Source of the DNA: JAKQHY01 sp034429475
Lineage (GTDB): Bacteria; Chloroflexota; Anaerolineae; B4-G1; SLSP01
Direction: 5' to 3'
Assembly (NCBI GenBank): GCA_034429475.1
Contig: DAOUGD010000284.1
Span: forward strand, 1-39,882
Length of the DNA stretch: 39,882 bases
Positions 38,333 to 39,882 of the stretch are shown here, piece by piece; position 1 is the first letter of the stretch, and each line of letters opens with the position of its first letter. Position numbers and translations under genes: made by a program. The notes beneath the pieces are model-generated. The model did not search any database, was not told the origin of the DNA, and saw nothing but the letters and a program-made list of their open reading frames with translations.

Positions 38333-39781
38333 ATGAAAACCAAGCAAGATGTCATCCAATGGCTCGAAGATCACCAAACGCTTTTTACAACCCTGTCCGA
38401 CGCGATTTGGGCCAATCCCGAAGTGGCCTGGCAGGAGTTCCGCGCGTCCAAGGCGCAGGCCGATGCGCTGGCAGCGGAAGGGTTCCGCATCACCTGGGAT
38501 TTGGGGGTGGGGAACACCGTGTTTGTCGCCGAATGGGGAGAAGGCAAACCCGTCCTCGGCTTCCTCGGCGAGTTCGACGCGCTGCCGGGCCTTTCGCAAA
38601 AGTGCCAGCCCACGCAGGAGCCGGTGACGCCCGGCGCGCCCGGCCACGGCTGCGGGCACAATCTGCTGGGAACCGGCTGTCTGGCGGCGGCGGTGGCGTT
38701 ACGCTACTGGTTGGAAGCTACGGGCACAGCCGGAACGGTGCGCTACTACGGTTGTCCCGCCGAGGAACAGCTTAGCGGCAAAACGTTCATGGTGCGGGCC
38801 GGGGTGTTCGACGACGTGGACGCGGCCTTCAATTACCATCCCGGCCGCCTGAATATGCCGGGCAAGGGCAGCGCCGTGGGCCTCTACGACATCAAATTCC
38901 GCTTCCACGGGCGGACGTCGCACGCCGGCGGTTCGCCGCATTTGGGCCGCTCCGCGCTGGACGCGGTGGAGCTGATGAACGTCGGCGTGAATTACCTGCG
39001 GGAGCACGTCACCGAGAAAGTGCGGATGCACTACGTCATCACACAGGGCGGCGACGCGCCCAACATCGTGCCGGCCGAGGCGGAGGTGTGGTATTTCCTC
39101 CGCGCGTCGGAGCGGGAGGAGTTGGATCAGGTGGCGGAGCGCGTCCGCAAAATCGCGCAGGGCGCGGCGCTGATGACGGAGACGACGCTGGAGGAGGTGT
39201 TCCGGGGCGCGTGTTCGACCGTGCTGAACAACCACGCGCTGGCCGACTTGCACTATCGGGCGATGGAAGTGGTGGGGCCGATTGCGTTTACTGCCGGGGA
39301 AATCGCCTACGCGGAGCAGATCAACGCCGCGTTCCCGCCGGAAAGCAGCCGGACCGTCTTCAAGCGCTTGCAGGTGCCGGCAGAGATGCGGGAGCGCGTC
39401 GCCGCGTTGGAGGGGACGCCGTTGATTGGCGAGAACTTCCCGGCCTGGGACGCCGAGGAAGTGATGACCGGCTCAACCGATGTGGGCGACGTGAGCTGGG
39501 TGACGCCGCTCAGTATGCTCTCCACCGCCTGCTTTGCGACCGGCGCGGCAGGCCACAGTTGGGGTGTCGTGGCGACGAGCGGCATGTCCATCGGCCACAA
39601 AGGAATGTTGCACGCCGCCAAAATCATGGCGCTGGCCGCGATGGACTTGTACACCGACCCGGAAGCCCTGCGCCAGGTGCGCGCCGAATTCGAGCAGGCG
39701 ACCAAAGATCATCCTTATCGCACGCCCCTGCCGGAACACGTCCATCCACCTCAGTATCCCAACCCTGAACGCTCCGTTTAG
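38333..39781 (+). CDS. M20-family amidohydrolase, AbgB-like
   Basis: 482 aa. ATG 38333 with AGGAG seven bases upstream. The M20 dimetal site is visible: GEFDALPGL, GHGCGHNLLGTG, AEEQLSGK, NYHPGR (His in the fourth motif) and the last GHSWGVVATSGMSIGHKG. The length and motif order are those of p-aminobenzoyl-glutamate hydrolase subunit B and related indole-3-acetyl-amino-acid hydrolases, which cleave amides of amino acids. Substrate not determined. The longer frame from 37952 overlaps the preceding gene in another frame and is rejected. Confidence 0.9.
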   Translation: MKTKQDVIQWLEDHQTLFTTLSDAIWANPEVAWQEFRASKAQADALAAEGFRITWDLGVGNTVFVAEWGEGKPVLGFLGEFDALPGLSQKCQPTQEPVTPGAPGHGCGHNLLGTGCLAAAVALRYWLEATGTAGTVRYYGCPAEEQLSGKTFMVRAGVFDDVDAAFNYHPGRLNMPGKGSAVGLYDIKFRFHGRTSHAGGSPHLGRSALDAVELMNVGVNYLREHVTEKVRMHYVITQGGDAPNIVPAEAEVWYFLRASEREELDQVAERVRKIAQGAALMTETTLEEVFRGACSTVLNNHALADLHYRAMEVVGPIAFTAGEIAYAEQINAAFPPESSRTVFKRLQVPAEMRERVAALEGTPLIGENFPAWDAEEVMTGSTDVGDVSWVTPLSMLSTACFATGAAGHSWGVVATSGMSIGHKGMLHAAKIMALAAMDLYTDPEALRQVRAEFEQATKDHPYRTPLPEHVHPPQYPNPERSV

Positions 39782-39828
39782 AATCTATCCGAAAATTATA
39801 GCGACGATGCGCCGCCAGGCCGAATCTT

Positions 39829-39882
39829 GCGGCTAAAGCCGCTTTCAGGAGGGTATTTTTTCGTGGGCGGGCGTAGCCCGCC
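39829..39882 (+). terminator. Two GC hairpins after the AbgB-like gene
   Basis: GCGGCTAAAGCCGC at 39829-39842 is a 6-bp stem with a two-base loop. GGCGGGC-GTA-GCCCGCC at 39866-39882 is a 7-bp stem with a three-base loop at the window end. A T-run (39855-39861) lies between them. The first hairpin is a plausible terminator; the second resembles a short dispersed palindrome common in many genomes. Confidence 0.6.

Overview
The window is 39.9 kb of GC-rich bacterial chromosome with no rRNA or tRNA that I can see. The gene set suggests a Chloroflexota bacterium, perhaps of the Anaerolineae/Caldilineae kind. It holds many sugar and other ABC importers with lipoprotein binding proteins, type III pantothenate kinase, an acetylpolyamine amidohydrolase, large fused proteins, and short tandem-word repeats between genes. 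The phylum is an inference and was not tested by any search.

Layout. 1-4549 is a small envelope/lipid block: a membrane glycosyltransferase cut by the window edge (-), coaX (-), a flippase-like membrane protein (+), a GT4 glycosyltransferase (+) and a MaoC-like hydratase (+). 4610-10798 is a minus-strand export operon read from right to left: lipoprotein HlyD-type adaptor, 965-aa FtsX/MacB-type permease, an ABC ATPase with a C-terminal AbrB-like domain, and a second ABC ATPase. 10994-17200 is a second minus-strand operon. A MarR repressor with an overlapping palindromic operator is followed by two translationally coupled ABC exporter half-transporters that look like a heterodimer, one of them with a degenerate ATPase site. 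A third, canonical half-transporter comes last. 17535-21574 (+) is a ChvE-GguA-GguB type monosaccharide importer, less GC-rich than its neighbours. 21862-23167 is an ECF sigma factor with a probable anti-sigma partner. 23503-29610 (+) holds a solitary solute-binding lipoprotein, a 1037-aa GNAT-plus-beta-domain fusion and a HARE-HTH/Mrr nuclease. 29671-30714 (+) is an acetylpolyamine amidohydrolase-like enzyme. It converges with an Afu/Fbp-type importer on the minus strand (binding protein 35467, fused permease 34208, ATPase 31853). 35853-36920 is a complete insertion sequence with 15-bp perfect terminal repeats, followed by a 5'-truncated surface protein and an AbgB-like M20 amidohydrolase (38333-39781).

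The most unusual aspect is not a protein. Nearly every operon boundary, and several gene ends, carries an array of 7-, 8- or 9-bp words. The arrays are usually built as two inverted arms that can fold into a long imperfect hairpin. At least ten unrelated word families share this architecture in one window. They lie on or within a few bases of stop codons, and two of the families run in frame into coding sequence: both tails of the 666-aa ABC exporter and the end of the first gene. The closest analogue I know is the heptamer STRR repeats of filamentous cyanobacteria. Other points of note are a TATAAT box placed seven or eight bases before the ATG in three genes (leaderless transcripts likely), an ABC ATPase-AbrB fusion, a permease with an internal multi-helix insertion, and the GNAT fusion.
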